From contig JAIRKE010000028.1 of the NCBI GenBank assembly GCA_031260295.1, forward strand, positions 144,687 to 208,686: DNA of 64,000 nucleotides. Direction: 5' to 3'. This document shows, piece by piece, positions 18,136-27,433 of the stretch. Position numbers and translations under genes: made by a program. This stretch comes from Azonexus sp. GTDB taxonomy: Bacteria; Pseudomonadota; Gammaproteobacteria; Burkholderiales; Rhodocyclaceae. The first letter of the stretch is position 1. Each line of letters opens with the position of its first letter. The notes beneath the pieces are model-generated. The model was not told the DNA's origin, searched no databases, and saw nothing but the letters and a program-made list of their open reading frames with translations.

Positions 18136-18720
18136 ATGCCCCGCCAAGACCGGATCCGCTCGGCGTCCGCCGTCCGGGCCAGCATTGCCAGCGCCGCCGC
18201 CCGCCTGATGGCCGAGGACGGCATTACCGACTATCACCATGCCAAGAAGAAGGCCGCCCGCCAGTTGGGCTTGACCGACCACGCGCAGTTTCCCGACAAC
18301 GCCGAGGTCGAGGCCGAGTTGCGCGCCTATCGCAGCCTGTATCACGGCGAGCAGCATCCCGAACTGCTGGCCGCTTTGCGCCGGGCGGCGTTGGAATTGC
18401 TGGAACTGCTTGCCGATTTCCGCCCCTGGCTGACCGGCTCGGTGCTCGACGGCACGGCCGGCGAGCATTCGAGTATCGACATCCTGTTGTTTGCCGACAG
18501 CGCCAAGGAGGTTGAAATCTTCCTGCTCAACCACAGGATTTCCTTTGCCCACGGCACCCCACGTCACGACAAGGCGGAGGCGGTGCTGGTTGTGGAAACG
18601 GCGGTTGCCGACGCCAATCTGGTGATTTTCCCCGTCGCCTGTGAGCGGATTACCCTGAAAACCCGTGACGGCCGGCCACGTGAGCGGATTCGGGCGGAGC
18701 CATTGCGCGCCCTGCTATGA
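18136..18720 (+). CDS. Nucleotidyltransferase-like protein of unknown function
   Basis: 194-residue soluble protein. The N-terminal half is helical (AAARLMAEDGITDYHHAKKK) and the middle holds a nucleotidyltransferase-like signature: LTGSVLDGTAGEHSSIDILLF (about 98-118) resembles the GS...D-x-D pattern of minimal nucleotidyltransferases, but the second acidic position is Leu. The rest is alpha/beta. The family seems widespread next to mpl or aroQ in betaproteobacteria, but I cannot assign a reaction. It reads into aroQ 61 bases downstream, possibly as one transcript. A function through nucleotide transfer is only a guess, since the incomplete acidic pair could mean a non-catalytic fold. Confidence 0.65.
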   Translation: MPRQDRIRSASAVRASIASAAARLMAEDGITDYHHAKKKAARQLGLTDHAQFPDNAEVEAELRAYRSLYHGEQHPELLAALRRAALELLELLADFRPWLTGSVLDGTAGEHSSIDILLFADSAKEVEIFLLNHRISFAHGTPRHDKAEAVLVVETAVADANLVIFPVACERITLKTRDGRPRERIRAEPLRALL

Positions 18721-18781
18721 ACGGTAGGCGTACCAGTGTCCGACTGGACAAAATGCAGCGATTTGCGGCAAACTCGCCGCC

Positions 18782-19267
18782 ATGACGAAGCGAAAAACTG
18801 CTTCCGGGCCGGTCGAAAAGCCCCGCATCCTGGTGGTGCATGGGCCTAACCTGAACCTGCTCGGCACCCGCGAGCCCGAGCATTACGGTCGGGCGACCCT
18901 GTCCGATATCAATATGTCCCTCGCTCGCTTGGCCGAGGTGGCCGGTGTCGACCTGGATGCTTTCCAGAGCAATCACGAGGGGGCGCTGATCGAGCGTATC
19001 CACGCTGCGCGGGAACAAGGCGTGCGGGCCATCATCATCAATCCGGCGGCCTATACGCATACTAGCGTGGCGCTGCGCGACGCCCTGGCGGCCGTCGCCA
19101 TTCCGTTCGTCGAGGTGCACCTGTCCAACGTGCATGCCCGCGAACCGTTCCGGCATCACTCGTATTTCTCCGATCTGGCGATTGGTGTCATCTGCGGCCT
19201 TGGCCACGATGGCTATCGCCTGGCGCTGGAATACCTGCTCAACAATATCTGCATCAACATTGAATAA
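18782..19267 (+). CDS. aroQ: Type II 3-dehydroquinate dehydratase
   Basis: 161-residue enzyme with all the type II signatures: [16 protein letters not shown] (about 21-36, catalytic Tyr in EHYG), [29 protein letters not shown] and [20 protein letters not shown]. It dehydrates 3-dehydroquinate to 3-dehydroshikimate in the shikimate pathway; the next enzyme, AroE, is encoded at 46873. The N-terminal 12 residues ([12 protein letters not shown]) are an extension compared with compact members. A short hairpin follows the stop, ahead of accB; the aroQ-accB-accC order is common in proteobacteria. Confidence 0.96.
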   Translation: MTKRKTASGPVEKPRILVVHGPNLNLLGTREPEHYGRATLSDINMSLARLAEVAGVDLDAFQSNHEGALIERIHAAREQGVRAIIINPAAYTHTSVALRDALAAVAIPFVEVHLSNVHAREPFRHHSYFSDLAIGVICGLGHDGYRLALEYLLNNICINIE

Positions 19268-19285
19268 GCCGGCTTTTGCCGGCTT
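19266..19285 (+). terminator. Hairpin between aroQ and accB (weak terminator or attenuator)
   Basis: AAGCCGGC-TTTT-GCCGGCTT, a perfect 8-bp stem that begins at the aroQ stop codon. Only a short, broken T run follows (TTCTTG), so termination may be partial, allowing some read-through into accB. Confidence 0.6.
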
Positions 19286-19327
19286 CTTGCGCCTAAAAAG
19301 CGGCAAAAGAACAGAAGGGAGTCACCC

Positions 19328-19786
19328 ATGGATTTGCGTAAACTGAAGAAGCTGATCGACCTCGTGCAGGAATCCGGCATTTCCGAGCTGGAAGTCACCG
19401 AGGGCGAAGAAAAGGTCCGCATCGCCAAGCATTACGGCGCTGTCGCCGCGCCGCCGGCGCAGCAATATATGATGGCCGCGCCGATCACGATGCCGCAGAC
19501 CGCTGTCGGCGCCTCGGCAGCCAATCTCGATGAAGAGGACGAGTTGCCGGAAGGCCATGTCGTCAAGTCGCCGATGGTCGGCACTTTCTACCGCTCGCCG
19601 TCGCCCGGCGCCGACGCTTTCGTCAAGGTTGGCCAGACGGTTAATCAGGGCGATACGCTGTGCATCATCGAGGCGATGAAGCTGCTCAATGAAATCGAGG
19701 CCGACGCTTCCGGTGTCATCAAAGCCATCCTGCTCGAGAACGGCGAGCCGGTCGAATTCGGTGAACCTTTGTTTGTGATCGGCTGA
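19328..19786 (+). CDS. accB: Biotin carboxyl carrier protein of acetyl-CoA carboxylase
   Basis: 152 residues. The N-terminal helix region ([20 protein letters not shown]) is followed by an Ala/Pro-rich linker (about 38-70) and the biotinyl domain (75-152) with the biotinylation motif EAMKLLNE, K118 being the modified lysine. It carries CO2 between biotin carboxylase (AccC) and the carboxyltransferase in the first step of fatty acid synthesis. RBS GGGAG precedes the ATG. accC starts 11 bases after its stop, so the two are one operon. Confidence 0.97.
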   Translation: MDLRKLKKLIDLVQESGISELEVTEGEEKVRIAKHYGAVAAPPAQQYMMAAPITMPQTAVGASAANLDEEDELPEGHVVKSPMVGTFYRSPSPGADAFVKVGQTVNQGDTLCIIEAMKLLNEIEADASGVIKAILLENGEPVEFGEPLFVIG

Positions 19787-19796
19787 GTGGCCTCCC

Positions 19797-21155
19797 ATGT
19801 TTGACAAGATTCTTATCGCCAACCGAGGGGAGATTGCCCTCCGCATCCAGCGCGCCTGCCGCGAGCTGGGCATCAAGACCGTGGTCGTCCATTCCGAGGC
19901 AGACCGCGAGGCTAAGTACGTCAAGCTAGCCGATGAGTCGGTCTGCATCGGGCCGGCCGCCTCGGCTGCTAGCTATCTGAACGTGCCGGCCATCATCTCG
20001 GCGGCCGAGGTCTGCGACGCCCAGGCGATCCACCCGGGTTACGGCTTCCTCTCGGAAAATGCCGATTTTGCCGAGCGGGTTGAGTCCTCGGGCTTCGTCT
20101 TCATCGGCCCGCGTGCCGAGACCATCCGCTTGATGGGCGACAAGGTATCGGCCAAGGACGCCATGAAAGCGGCCGGCGTGCCCTGTGTGCCCGGTTCCAA
20201 CGGCGCCCTGCCGGAAGATTCGAAGGAAATCATCAAGATCGCCCGCGCCATTGGCTATCCGGTGATCATCAAGGCGGCCGGCGGCGGCGGCGGGCGCGGC
20301 ATGCGCGTCGTGCATACCGAGGCGGCGCTGGTCAGCGCAGTGGCGTTGACTCGTCAGGAGGCCGGGCAGTTCTTCGGCAATCCGGCCGTCTACATGGAAA
20401 AATATCTGGAAAATCCGCGCCACGTCGAAATCCAGGTGCTGGCCGATCAGTACAAGAATGCCATCTACCTCGGCGAACGTGACTGCTCGATGCAACGCCG
20501 CCACCAGAAGGTCATCGAGGAGGCACCGGCTCCGCACATTCCGGCTCGCCTGATTACGCGCATCGGCGAACGTTGCGCCGAGGCCTGCCGCAAGATCGGC
20601 TACCGCGGTGCCGGCACGTTTGAATTCCTGTACGAGAACGGCGAATTCTATTTCATCGAGATGAACACCCGCGTTCAAGTCGAGCATCCGGTGACCGAGA
20701 TGATCACCGGCGTCGATATCGTCCAAGAGCAGATTCGCGTCGCCGCCGGCGAGAAACTGCGCTATCGCCAGAAGGACTTGGCGTTTCGCGGCCACTCGAT
20801 CGAATGCCGCATTAACGCCGAAGATCCCTTCACGTTCGTGCCTTCTCCCGGCACGATCGAGTTCTATCACCCGCCCGGCGGCCCTGGCATCCGCGTCGAT
20901 TCGCACATCTACCAGGGGTATCGCGTGCCGTCGCACTACGATTCGATGGTGGCCAAGGTCATCGCCTACGGCGACACCCGCGAGCAGGCCATTCGCCGCA
21001 TGCGCATCGCGCTGTCGGAAATGAGCATCCAGGGCATCAAGACCAATATCCCGCTGCACCAGGAACTGATGCTAGACGCCCATTTCATCAAGGGCGGCAC
21101 CAATATTCACTACCTCGAACAGAAGCTCGCCGATATGGGTGAGGTGAAGAGTTAG
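19797..21155 (+). CDS. accC: Biotin carboxylase subunit of acetyl-CoA carboxylase
   Basis: 452-residue ATP-grasp enzyme of normal size. Visible: N-terminal [19 protein letters not shown], the glycine-rich ATP loop [14 protein letters not shown] (about 159-172), the [16 protein letters not shown] segment, and [18 protein letters not shown] with the catalytic Glu/Asn/Arg set. It carboxylates the biotin of AccB using ATP and bicarbonate. Downstream lies a 49-base gap and then an unrelated TPR gene, which separates accC from prmA. Confidence 0.97.
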   Translation: MFDKILIANRGEIALRIQRACRELGIKTVVVHSEADREAKYVKLADESVCIGPAASAASYLNVPAIISAAEVCDAQAIHPGYGFLSENADFAERVESSGFVFIGPRAETIRLMGDKVSAKDAMKAAGVPCVPGSNGALPEDSKEIIKIARAIGYPVIIKAAGGGGGRGMRVVHTEAALVSAVALTRQEAGQFFGNPAVYMEKYLENPRHVEIQVLADQYKNAIYLGERDCSMQRRHQKVIEEAPAPHIPARLITRIGERCAEACRKIGYRGAGTFEFLYENGEFYFIEMNTRVQVEHPVTEMITGVDIVQEQIRVAAGEKLRYRQKDLAFRGHSIECRINAEDPFTFVPSPGTIEFYHPPGGPGIRVDSHIYQGYRVPSHYDSMVAKVIAYGDTREQAIRRMRIALSEMSIQGIKTNIPLHQELMLDAHFIKGGTNIHYLEQKLADMGEVKS

Positions 21156-21203
21156 GCGCGCATGCATTTGTATGGCATGAAAATTATTTAAGGGAAGTAT
21201 CGA

Positions 21204-21962
21204 ATGCCATTCATCGGGCTGGGACTACATATTCTGATTGCCTTGTACTTCGGCATTCATGCGATTCGCTCTGGTCAGAATCTGTACTGGCTGTTCGTCC
21301 TCTTCAGCTTTCCTCTATTGGGCAGCGTCGTCTATTTCTTTGCCATCTACCTGCCTGATTCGCGGCTGCAACAGGGCGCAAAAAAGGCTGTGGTTTCGGC
21401 AGCCAAGGCGCTCAACCCAGGCAGGGAACTGCGTGACGCTCAGGCGGCCTTCGATTACACGCCGACAGCGCAAAATCAGATGCGCCTTGCCGCAGCCCTG
21501 CTCAAGGCCGGGCAAGCTGAGGAAGCCGCCGCGAATTACGAGGCGTGCCTGACGGGGCCATTCGCCAACGATTCAGGGATACGTTTTGAGGCGGTGTGCG
21601 CCCATGTCGAGTCCGGGAATTTTGTCCGCGCCATCGAGTTACTCGAACTGATGCGGAAAATGCAGCCCGAATTCCGGGCCGAGCAAGTCTCGTTGCTGCT
21701 TGCCCGCTCGCTTTCTCAAGCCGGGCGCAGTATGGAAGCGAAGGCGGAGTTTGAATCGGCGTTAGCCCGATTCGGCAGCTTCGAGACGAAGGCCGAATGC
21801 CTGATCTGGGCGCTCCTTGCCAACGAAAAGGGCTTGGCGGCGCATCTGCAAGTCGAGGTCCAGCGCACGACAGATCACTGGAACCGCCAGACCAGAGACT
21901 TGAATCGTCCCGTGCTGCGCCGCCTGGAAGCGGCTTATGAGCAGGCGCGGCAACTCGCATAG
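21204..21962 (+). CDS. Membrane-anchored TPR-like protein of unknown function
   Basis: 252 residues. Two N-terminal hydrophobic segments (about 3-19 and 27-48, LYWLFVLFSFPLLGSVVYFF) resemble the short two-helix module seen at the N-terminus of phospholipase D-type proteins, here without the catalytic part. Residues 75-240 are helical, with TPR-like repeats (NQMRLAAALLKAGQAEEAAANYEACL and the repeat after it). The gene has a good RBS (AAGGGAAG). It stands between accC and prmA, which are usually adjacent or linked in related genomes, and its codon use is less GC-rich than its neighbours, so it may be acquired. No function can be assigned beyond a likely scaffold role at the inner membrane. Confidence 0.6.
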   Translation: MPFIGLGLHILIALYFGIHAIRSGQNLYWLFVLFSFPLLGSVVYFFAIYLPDSRLQQGAKKAVVSAAKALNPGRELRDAQAAFDYTPTAQNQMRLAAALLKAGQAEEAAANYEACLTGPFANDSGIRFEAVCAHVESGNFVRAIELLELMRKMQPEFRAEQVSLLLARSLSQAGRSMEAKAEFESALARFGSFETKAECLIWALLANEKGLAAHLQVEVQRTTDHWNRQTRDLNRPVLRRLEAAYEQARQLA

Positions 21963-22011
21963 CCGGTACCGCGTTCATGTTTAAATTCATGTCACTCTCA
22001 ATCTCTTGGTC

Positions 22012-22902
22012 ATGACCTGGCAAAACCTCTCCTTCCTGACCGCCGCCGCCCACGCTGAGCCCTTGTGCGATGCGCTACTCGAGGCCGGCGCGTTGTCGGC
22101 GGTGATCGAGGATGCCGATGCCGGCACGCCGGAGGAGCAGCCGCAGTTCGGCGAGCCGGGTTCGGTCAATGCGCCGGGCTGGAAGCGCTCGCGCATCGTC
22201 GCCCTGCTTGCAGCCGATGCCGATGTCGCCGCGCTGCTGGCGGCGGCAGCCGCCGCGGCTAACTTGCCCGGCATTACGGATTTCGCTATCGAGCCGATCG
22301 CCGAGCAGAACTGGGTGCAGCTAACCCAGTCGCAATTCGACCCGATCCCGATTTCGCCCCGTCTGTGGATCGTCCCTTCGTGGCACGAAAGCCCCGATCC
22401 GGCGGCGATCAACCTGATTCTCGATCCCGGCATGGCCTTCGGTACCGGTTCGCATCCAACCACCCGGCTGTGCCTGGAATGGTTGGAGCGCCAGGTGACG
22501 CCCGGCTGTTCCCTGCTCGATTACGGCTGCGGCTCCGGCATCCTGGCCATCGCCGCCGCCCGGCTCGGCGCCGGCCGGGTCGCCGGCGTCGATATCGACA
22601 GCCAGGCCGTCGCTGCGGCGCGGGCCAATGCCGAAAGCAATGGCGTTACCGCGTTGTTCGCCGATTCGGCGCAGCCGGTGGCCGGCGAGTACGACATCGT
22701 GGTCGCCAATATTTTGTCCAATCCGCTGCGCGTGTTGGCGCCGGCCATTTGCGCCCATGTCCGTCCCGGCGGCAAGTTGGCGCTGTCGGGCATCCTCCGC
22801 GAGCAGGCGGCCGAGATCATCGGCATCTACGCCGCCTGGCTGCCCCTCGAAATTGCCGATGTCCGCGAGGACTGGGTCTGTCTGGCCGGGAACAAGCCAT
22901 GA
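22012..22902 (+). CDS. prmA: Ribosomal protein L11 methyltransferase
   Basis: 296 residues. The N-terminal substrate-recognition domain (1-100) is followed by the class I SAM-dependent methyltransferase fold: FGTGSHPTTRLCLEWL, LLDYGCGSGILAIAAARLG (SAM loop), GVDIDSQAV and the catalytic-site VVANILSNPL. PrmA trimethylates several amino groups of ribosomal protein L11. The ATG at 22012 was preferred to an upstream TTG (22006) because it gives the conserved MTWQNL start. The stop overlaps the next gene in an ATGA arrangement. Confidence 0.95.
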   Translation: MTWQNLSFLTAAAHAEPLCDALLEAGALSAVIEDADAGTPEEQPQFGEPGSVNAPGWKRSRIVALLAADADVAALLAAAAAAANLPGITDFAIEPIAEQNWVQLTQSQFDPIPISPRLWIVPSWHESPDPAAINLILDPGMAFGTGSHPTTRLCLEWLERQVTPGCSLLDYGCGSGILAIAAARLGAGRVAGVDIDSQAVAAARANAESNGVTALFADSAQPVAGEYDIVVANILSNPLRVLAPAICAHVRPGGKLALSGILREQAAEIIGIYAAWLPLEIADVREDWVCLAGNKP

Positions 22903-23951
22903 TGCGTACCCGTTGCCCGATATGCGGCACGGTGTTCCGGGTCACCTCCGAACAACTGCGCCTGAAGGCCGGCAAGGTGCGTTGCGGCCACTGCCGGGGC
23001 GTTTTCAATGCCTTCGATCAGTTGCTGACCGATGAACCGCCAGTTGAAGCGCAGCCGCTACCGTTGCCGGCCAGCGAAGAACCGGCGCCGTTGGCCGGCG
23101 AAACGACCGAGGCGAATGTCGCGGCCAAGACGCCGGCGGCCGTCGAGTCGGTCGCTCAGCCAATAGCATCGCCGGCCGGTACGGTCGACGCGCGGGAGCC
23201 TGCCAAATCGGCGCCGAAGCGGCCGTTTGTTGCCGCTGCCAAAACCTTGCCGGCGACGGAAACCATCGATCTGCCACCCGCCGGCACGCAAGCCAAGGAG
23301 GCCACCACGGCGGCCGCGAACTGGCCGGAAACAGAAACCCTTCTCGCCGAAAGTCCCGCGCAGTCCACACAAGCGGCGCGTCAGGCCGGCCTGGTGGCTG
23401 CCCGCGAGTGGTCCGAGACGTCGGCTTACAACCGCTGGGCAGCCGGCACGCTGGCCGGCGAGGTATCTGACTTCGCCCCCGAGGCTGGCCGGCGGATGCT
23501 CTGGCCTTTCGTCATCGCCGCGCTGCTGCTGGCGCTGACCCTGGCGGCGCAACTGCTGTACCAATTCCGCACCGAGGTGGTGCGCTGGCTACCGGCCACG
23601 GCCGCCTACTACGAACTGGCTGGCATCGCCGTTCCCTTGCCGCGCCGGGCCGAACTGGTCGCCATCGAGTCTTCCGACCTGCAATTCGACAACCTGCGCG
23701 ACCAGTTCGTGTTGCAGGCCACGCTGCGCAACCGGGCACACCACGCCCAGGATTGGCCTGCGCTCGAATTGACCTTGACCGATGCCGGCGACACGATCGT
23801 CGCACGCCGGGTGATGACGGCTGCCGAATACCTGCCGCCGACGATCAGTCCGGAGCGCTTCCCGGCCAACGGCGAAGTCGGCGTCCGCCTGTGGATCGAG
23901 GCGCGCGACCTCGGCGCCGCCGGCTACCGGCTCTACGTTTTTTATCCTTAA
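22899..23951 (+). CDS. Zinc-ribbon/DUF3426 membrane protein
   Basis: 350 residues. The N-terminus is an MJ0042-type zinc ribbon with C6-P-I-C9 and C29-G-H-C32 (MMRTRCPICGTVF, VRCGHCRGVF). A long Ala/Pro/Glu-rich low-complexity linker follows (about 45-190), then one membrane helix (near 197-218, FVIAALLLALTLAAQLLY) and a DUF3426 beta domain to the C-terminus, presumably periplasmic. The arrangement suggests a cytoplasmic metal-binding sensor joined to a periplasmic domain; no function is established. Its start overlaps the prmA stop by 4 bases and the PfkB kinase starts 3 bases after its stop, so the three are co-transcribed. Confidence 0.85.
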   Translation: MMRTRCPICGTVFRVTSEQLRLKAGKVRCGHCRGVFNAFDQLLTDEPPVEAQPLPLPASEEPAPLAGETTEANVAAKTPAAVESVAQPIASPAGTVDAREPAKSAPKRPFVAAAKTLPATETIDLPPAGTQAKEATTAAANWPETETLLAESPAQSTQAARQAGLVAAREWSETSAYNRWAAGTLAGEVSDFAPEAGRRMLWPFVIAALLLALTLAAQLLYQFRTEVVRWLPATAAYYELAGIAVPLPRRAELVAIESSDLQFDNLRDQFVLQATLRNRAHHAQDWPALELTLTDAGDTIVARRVMTAAEYLPPTISPERFPANGEVGVRLWIEARDLGAAGYRLYVFYP

Positions 23952-23954
23952 CTC

Positions 23955-24890
23955 ATGACAACACTGATCTGCGGCTCTCTCGCCTTCGACAACATCATGG
24001 TCTTTGCGGACCGCTTCAAGAACCATATCCTGCCGGAACAGATTCACATCCTGAACGTCGCCTTTCTGGTTCCCGACATGCGCCGCGAATACGGCGGCTG
24101 CGCCGGCAATATCGCCTACAACTTGAAGCTGCTCGGCGGCGAGCCGCTGATCATGGCCACCGTCGGCGACGACGCGGCACCCTATCTCGAACGCCTCGAC
24201 CGGCTCGATCTGGCGCGCACGCATGTCCGCCAGATAGCCGGCAGTTTTACCGCCCAGGCTTTCATTACCACCGATCTCGACGACAACCAGATCACCGCCT
24301 TCCATCCCGGGGCGATGAGCTTCTCGCACCTGAACAAAGTCGATCAGGCGACCGGCGCCCGGCTCGGCATCATCGCCCCGGACGGACGCGAAGGCATGCA
24401 GCAGCACGCCCGCGATTTCGCCGCCGCCGGCGTGCCCTTCATCTTCGATCCGGGCCAGGGCCTGCCGATGTTCAACGGCAACGAACTGCTCGATTTCATG
24501 AACCTGGCCGACACCGCCTGCTTCAACGATTACGAGGCCAAGCTGCTCTGTGACCGCACCGGGCGCAGCCTGGACGAACTGGCCGCCAGCGTGCGGGCGC
24601 TGATCGTCACCCGTGGCGGCGAAGGCTCCGATATCTACGCCGACGGTGTCCGCTATTGCATTCCCTGCGTCGTCGCCGACGCCATCGTCGACCCGACCGG
24701 TTGCGGCGACGCCTATCGCGCCGGCCTGCTCTACGGCATCAGCCAGAACTGGGATTGGGAAAAAACCGGCCGCCTGGCCTCGCTGATGGGCGCCATCAAG
24801 ATCGCCCAGCGCGGCGGCCAGAACCATCAGCCAAGCCGCGAGGAAATCGCCGCCCGCTACCAGCGCGCCTTCGGCTCCGCGCCCTGGTAG
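23955..24890 (+). CDS. PfkB-family carbohydrate/nucleoside kinase
   Basis: 311-residue ribokinase-fold enzyme. Substrate-side signature EYGGCAGNIAYNLKLLGG (about 47-64) and the ATP-site signature DPTGCGDAYRAGLLYG with the catalytic Asp near residue 249. Family members of this length and with the GGCAGNIAYNL pattern are often annotated as adenosine kinase, but ribokinase-type sugar substrates are equally possible from sequence. It lies 3 bases after the DUF3426 gene, the end of the prmA transcription unit. Confidence 0.85.
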   Translation: MTTLICGSLAFDNIMVFADRFKNHILPEQIHILNVAFLVPDMRREYGGCAGNIAYNLKLLGGEPLIMATVGDDAAPYLERLDRLDLARTHVRQIAGSFTAQAFITTDLDDNQITAFHPGAMSFSHLNKVDQATGARLGIIAPDGREGMQQHARDFAAAGVPFIFDPGQGLPMFNGNELLDFMNLADTACFNDYEAKLLCDRTGRSLDELAASVRALIVTRGGEGSDIYADGVRYCIPCVVADAIVDPTGCGDAYRAGLLYGISQNWDWEKTGRLASLMGAIKIAQRGGQNHQPSREEIAARYQRAFGSAPW

Positions 24891-25001
24891 GCTATCGTCG
24901 GCCGCAACGGCGGCGCCAGATGTCTGTTGCCAATATGCTTGTAATGGCACTGTAACCTGCGCCGCCCATGCTGCTCTCCGTAACCTTGAAAGCAGAACAA
25001 C

Positions 25002-25748
25002 ATGGAACAAAGTCATCTCGGCCAGAGCGCTCGGCGTCCCGGACGCTCCAGCCTGGCGGTCGGCCTGGCTTGCAGTGCCGGCGAAATCCTCGAAGCCCAG
25101 CGCCTGCGCCACCGTGTTTTCGCCGGCGAGCTCGGCGCCCGGCTGCTGAGCCGCACGCCGGGCGTCGATTACGACATCTACGATCCCTTCTGCGAGCATC
25201 TGCTGGTGCGCGACACGCAGTTCGGCGAAGTGGTCGGCACCTATCGCATCCTGGCCCCGGAAGATGCAGCCCAGATCGGCTATTACTCGGAAAACGAGTT
25301 CGATCTCACCCGCTTCCAGCATCTGCGCCCCAGCCTGGTCGAAATCGGCCGTTCCTGCGTCCATCGTCCGACGATCATGTTGCTGTGGTCCGGCCTGGCC
25401 GACTACATGACACGCCACGGCTACGACTATCTGATGGGCTGCGCCTCGATCAGCATGGCCGACGGTGGCCATGCCGCGGCCAGCCTGTATAAGCGCTTGG
25501 CCGCCGAGCACCTCGGGCCGCAGGAATACCGCGTCTTTCCGCGCTGTCCGCTGCCGCTCGCCGCCCTGCGGCAGGATCTTCCGGCCGACGTGCCGCCGTT
25601 GATCAAGGGCTACCTGCGGGCCGGCGCCTGGATTTGTGGCGAACCGGCCTGGGATCCCGATTTCAACACTGCCGATCTGCCGATTCTGCTGCCGATGGCC
25701 AGGGTCACCGGTCGTTATGCCAAACACTATTTAGAACAAACCACCTGA
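25002..25748 (+). CDS. olsB: Ornithine-acyl-ACP N-acyltransferase (OlsB-type GNAT)
   Basis: 248-residue hemolysin-like GNAT acyltransferase. Conserved blocks are QRLRHRVFAGELGA (about 32-45), YDPFCEHLLVRD, VGTYRIL, VEIGRSCVHRPTIM and YLMGCASISMADGG. In ornithine lipid synthesis OlsB transfers a 3-hydroxyacyl group from ACP to the alpha-amino group of ornithine, giving lyso-ornithine lipid. The following gene encodes the OlsA/PlsC-type acyltransferase, as in the usual olsBA pair. The RBS is weak. The substrate is inferred from the family and gene pairing; related GNATs acylate other amino acids. Confidence 0.8.
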   Translation: MEQSHLGQSARRPGRSSLAVGLACSAGEILEAQRLRHRVFAGELGARLLSRTPGVDYDIYDPFCEHLLVRDTQFGEVVGTYRILAPEDAAQIGYYSENEFDLTRFQHLRPSLVEIGRSCVHRPTIMLLWSGLADYMTRHGYDYLMGCASISMADGGHAAASLYKRLAAEHLGPQEYRVFPRCPLPLAALRQDLPADVPPLIKGYLRAGAWICGEPAWDPDFNTADLPILLPMARVTGRYAKHYLEQTT

Positions 25749-26465
25749 ATCTGAATCGAACTCCTTTTCCGCTGCGCTGCTGGCGCCTGTGCCGCATCAC
25801 CCTGTTGCTCCTCGCCGGACTGCTGGTCACGCTGTTGCTCTGCCCCTTCTGCGGCGAGGTGATCCGCCTGCGCCTCAAGGCGAGCTGGGCCGCCGCCCTG
25901 ATCGACGCGCTGGGGGTTGAGATCGAGGCCGACCTGAGCCACGTCGTGCCGGGCGCCCTGCTGGTTGCCAACCATATTTCCTGGATCGACATCTACGTCA
26001 TCAACGCGGTGCTGCCGTCCGCCTTCGTGTCCAAGGCCGAAGTTCGCGACTGGCCGTTGATCGGCTGGCTGGTGGCGCGCCACGGCACCATTTTCCTGCG
26101 CCGTGGCAGCCGTGGCCATGCCCGGATCATCCATGCCGAGATTGCCGCTGTGCTCGCCCGCGGCCAGCATGTCGCGGTTTTTCCCGAGGGCACGACCAGC
26201 GACGGCCGCAGCCTGCTGCATTTCCACGCGGCGCTGTTGCAACCGGCCCTGGCGGCCGGCCGGCCGGTGTTGCCGGTGGCGCTGTCCTACTGGGAGCCGG
26301 ACGGCCAGCGCAGCCTGGCGCCGCGTTACGACGGCACGATCACCCTCGGCCAGTGCATGCGGGCCATTGTCGGCCGGCGCCGGATCATCGCCCGGCTGGC
26401 GACGATGCCGGCCTGCGGCGGCGAAGGCGAGTCGCGCAGACAAGTCGCCGCCGAGGCGCGGGCGG

Positions 26466-27296
<831 letters not shown>

Positions 27297-27305
27297 GCAG
27301 CGCCG

Positions 27306-27375
27306 CTATTCGACCGTCACCGACTTGGCCAGATTGCGCGGTTTGTAGCTGCGGCCGGTCGCCAGAGCGACCTTA
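27306..27375 (-). pseudogene. Relic of a second glmS 3' end
   Basis: On the minus strand this reads [21 protein letters not shown] and then a stop (TAG at 27306-27308). The last 12 codons before the stop, [12 protein letters not shown], encode exactly the C-terminus of the intact GlmS that ends at 27434, and VAL-x-x-G also matches the family's tail. Over the 36 bases compared the two copies differ at 7 positions, all synonymous, so this is a diverged homologue and not a recent duplication. The upstream part of that gene is missing; the relic merges with an inverted-repeat element. It lies 97 bases past the glmS stop. Confidence 0.65.
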
Positions 27376-27412
27376 ACCCGGCAAGCCGGGTTAGCCTGCG
27401 CTGCAAACCGCG
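27337..27412. repeat. Nested inverted-repeat element between apaH and glmS
   Basis: Outer arms CGCGGTTTGTAGC (27337-27349) and GCTGCAAACCGCG (27400-27412) match at 12 of 13 positions. Inside lies a perfect 9-bp inverted repeat, TAACCCGGC-AA-GCCGGGTTA (27374-27393). No T run follows, so it is not a standard terminator. The left arm is part of the relic glmS tail. It could be a REP- or MITE-like element, or a scar left by an integrated element. Confidence 0.55.
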
Positions 27413-27433
27413 AGCCGGCACGTACTGATACCA

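Noticed and set aside
23589-25727. A 712-residue minus-strand open frame opposite the DUF3426, kinase and olsB genes
   Set aside because: It runs antisense through three recognised genes and shows the His/Asp/Gly/Gln-rich composition typical of the complement of GC-rich coding DNA; no domain is recognisable.
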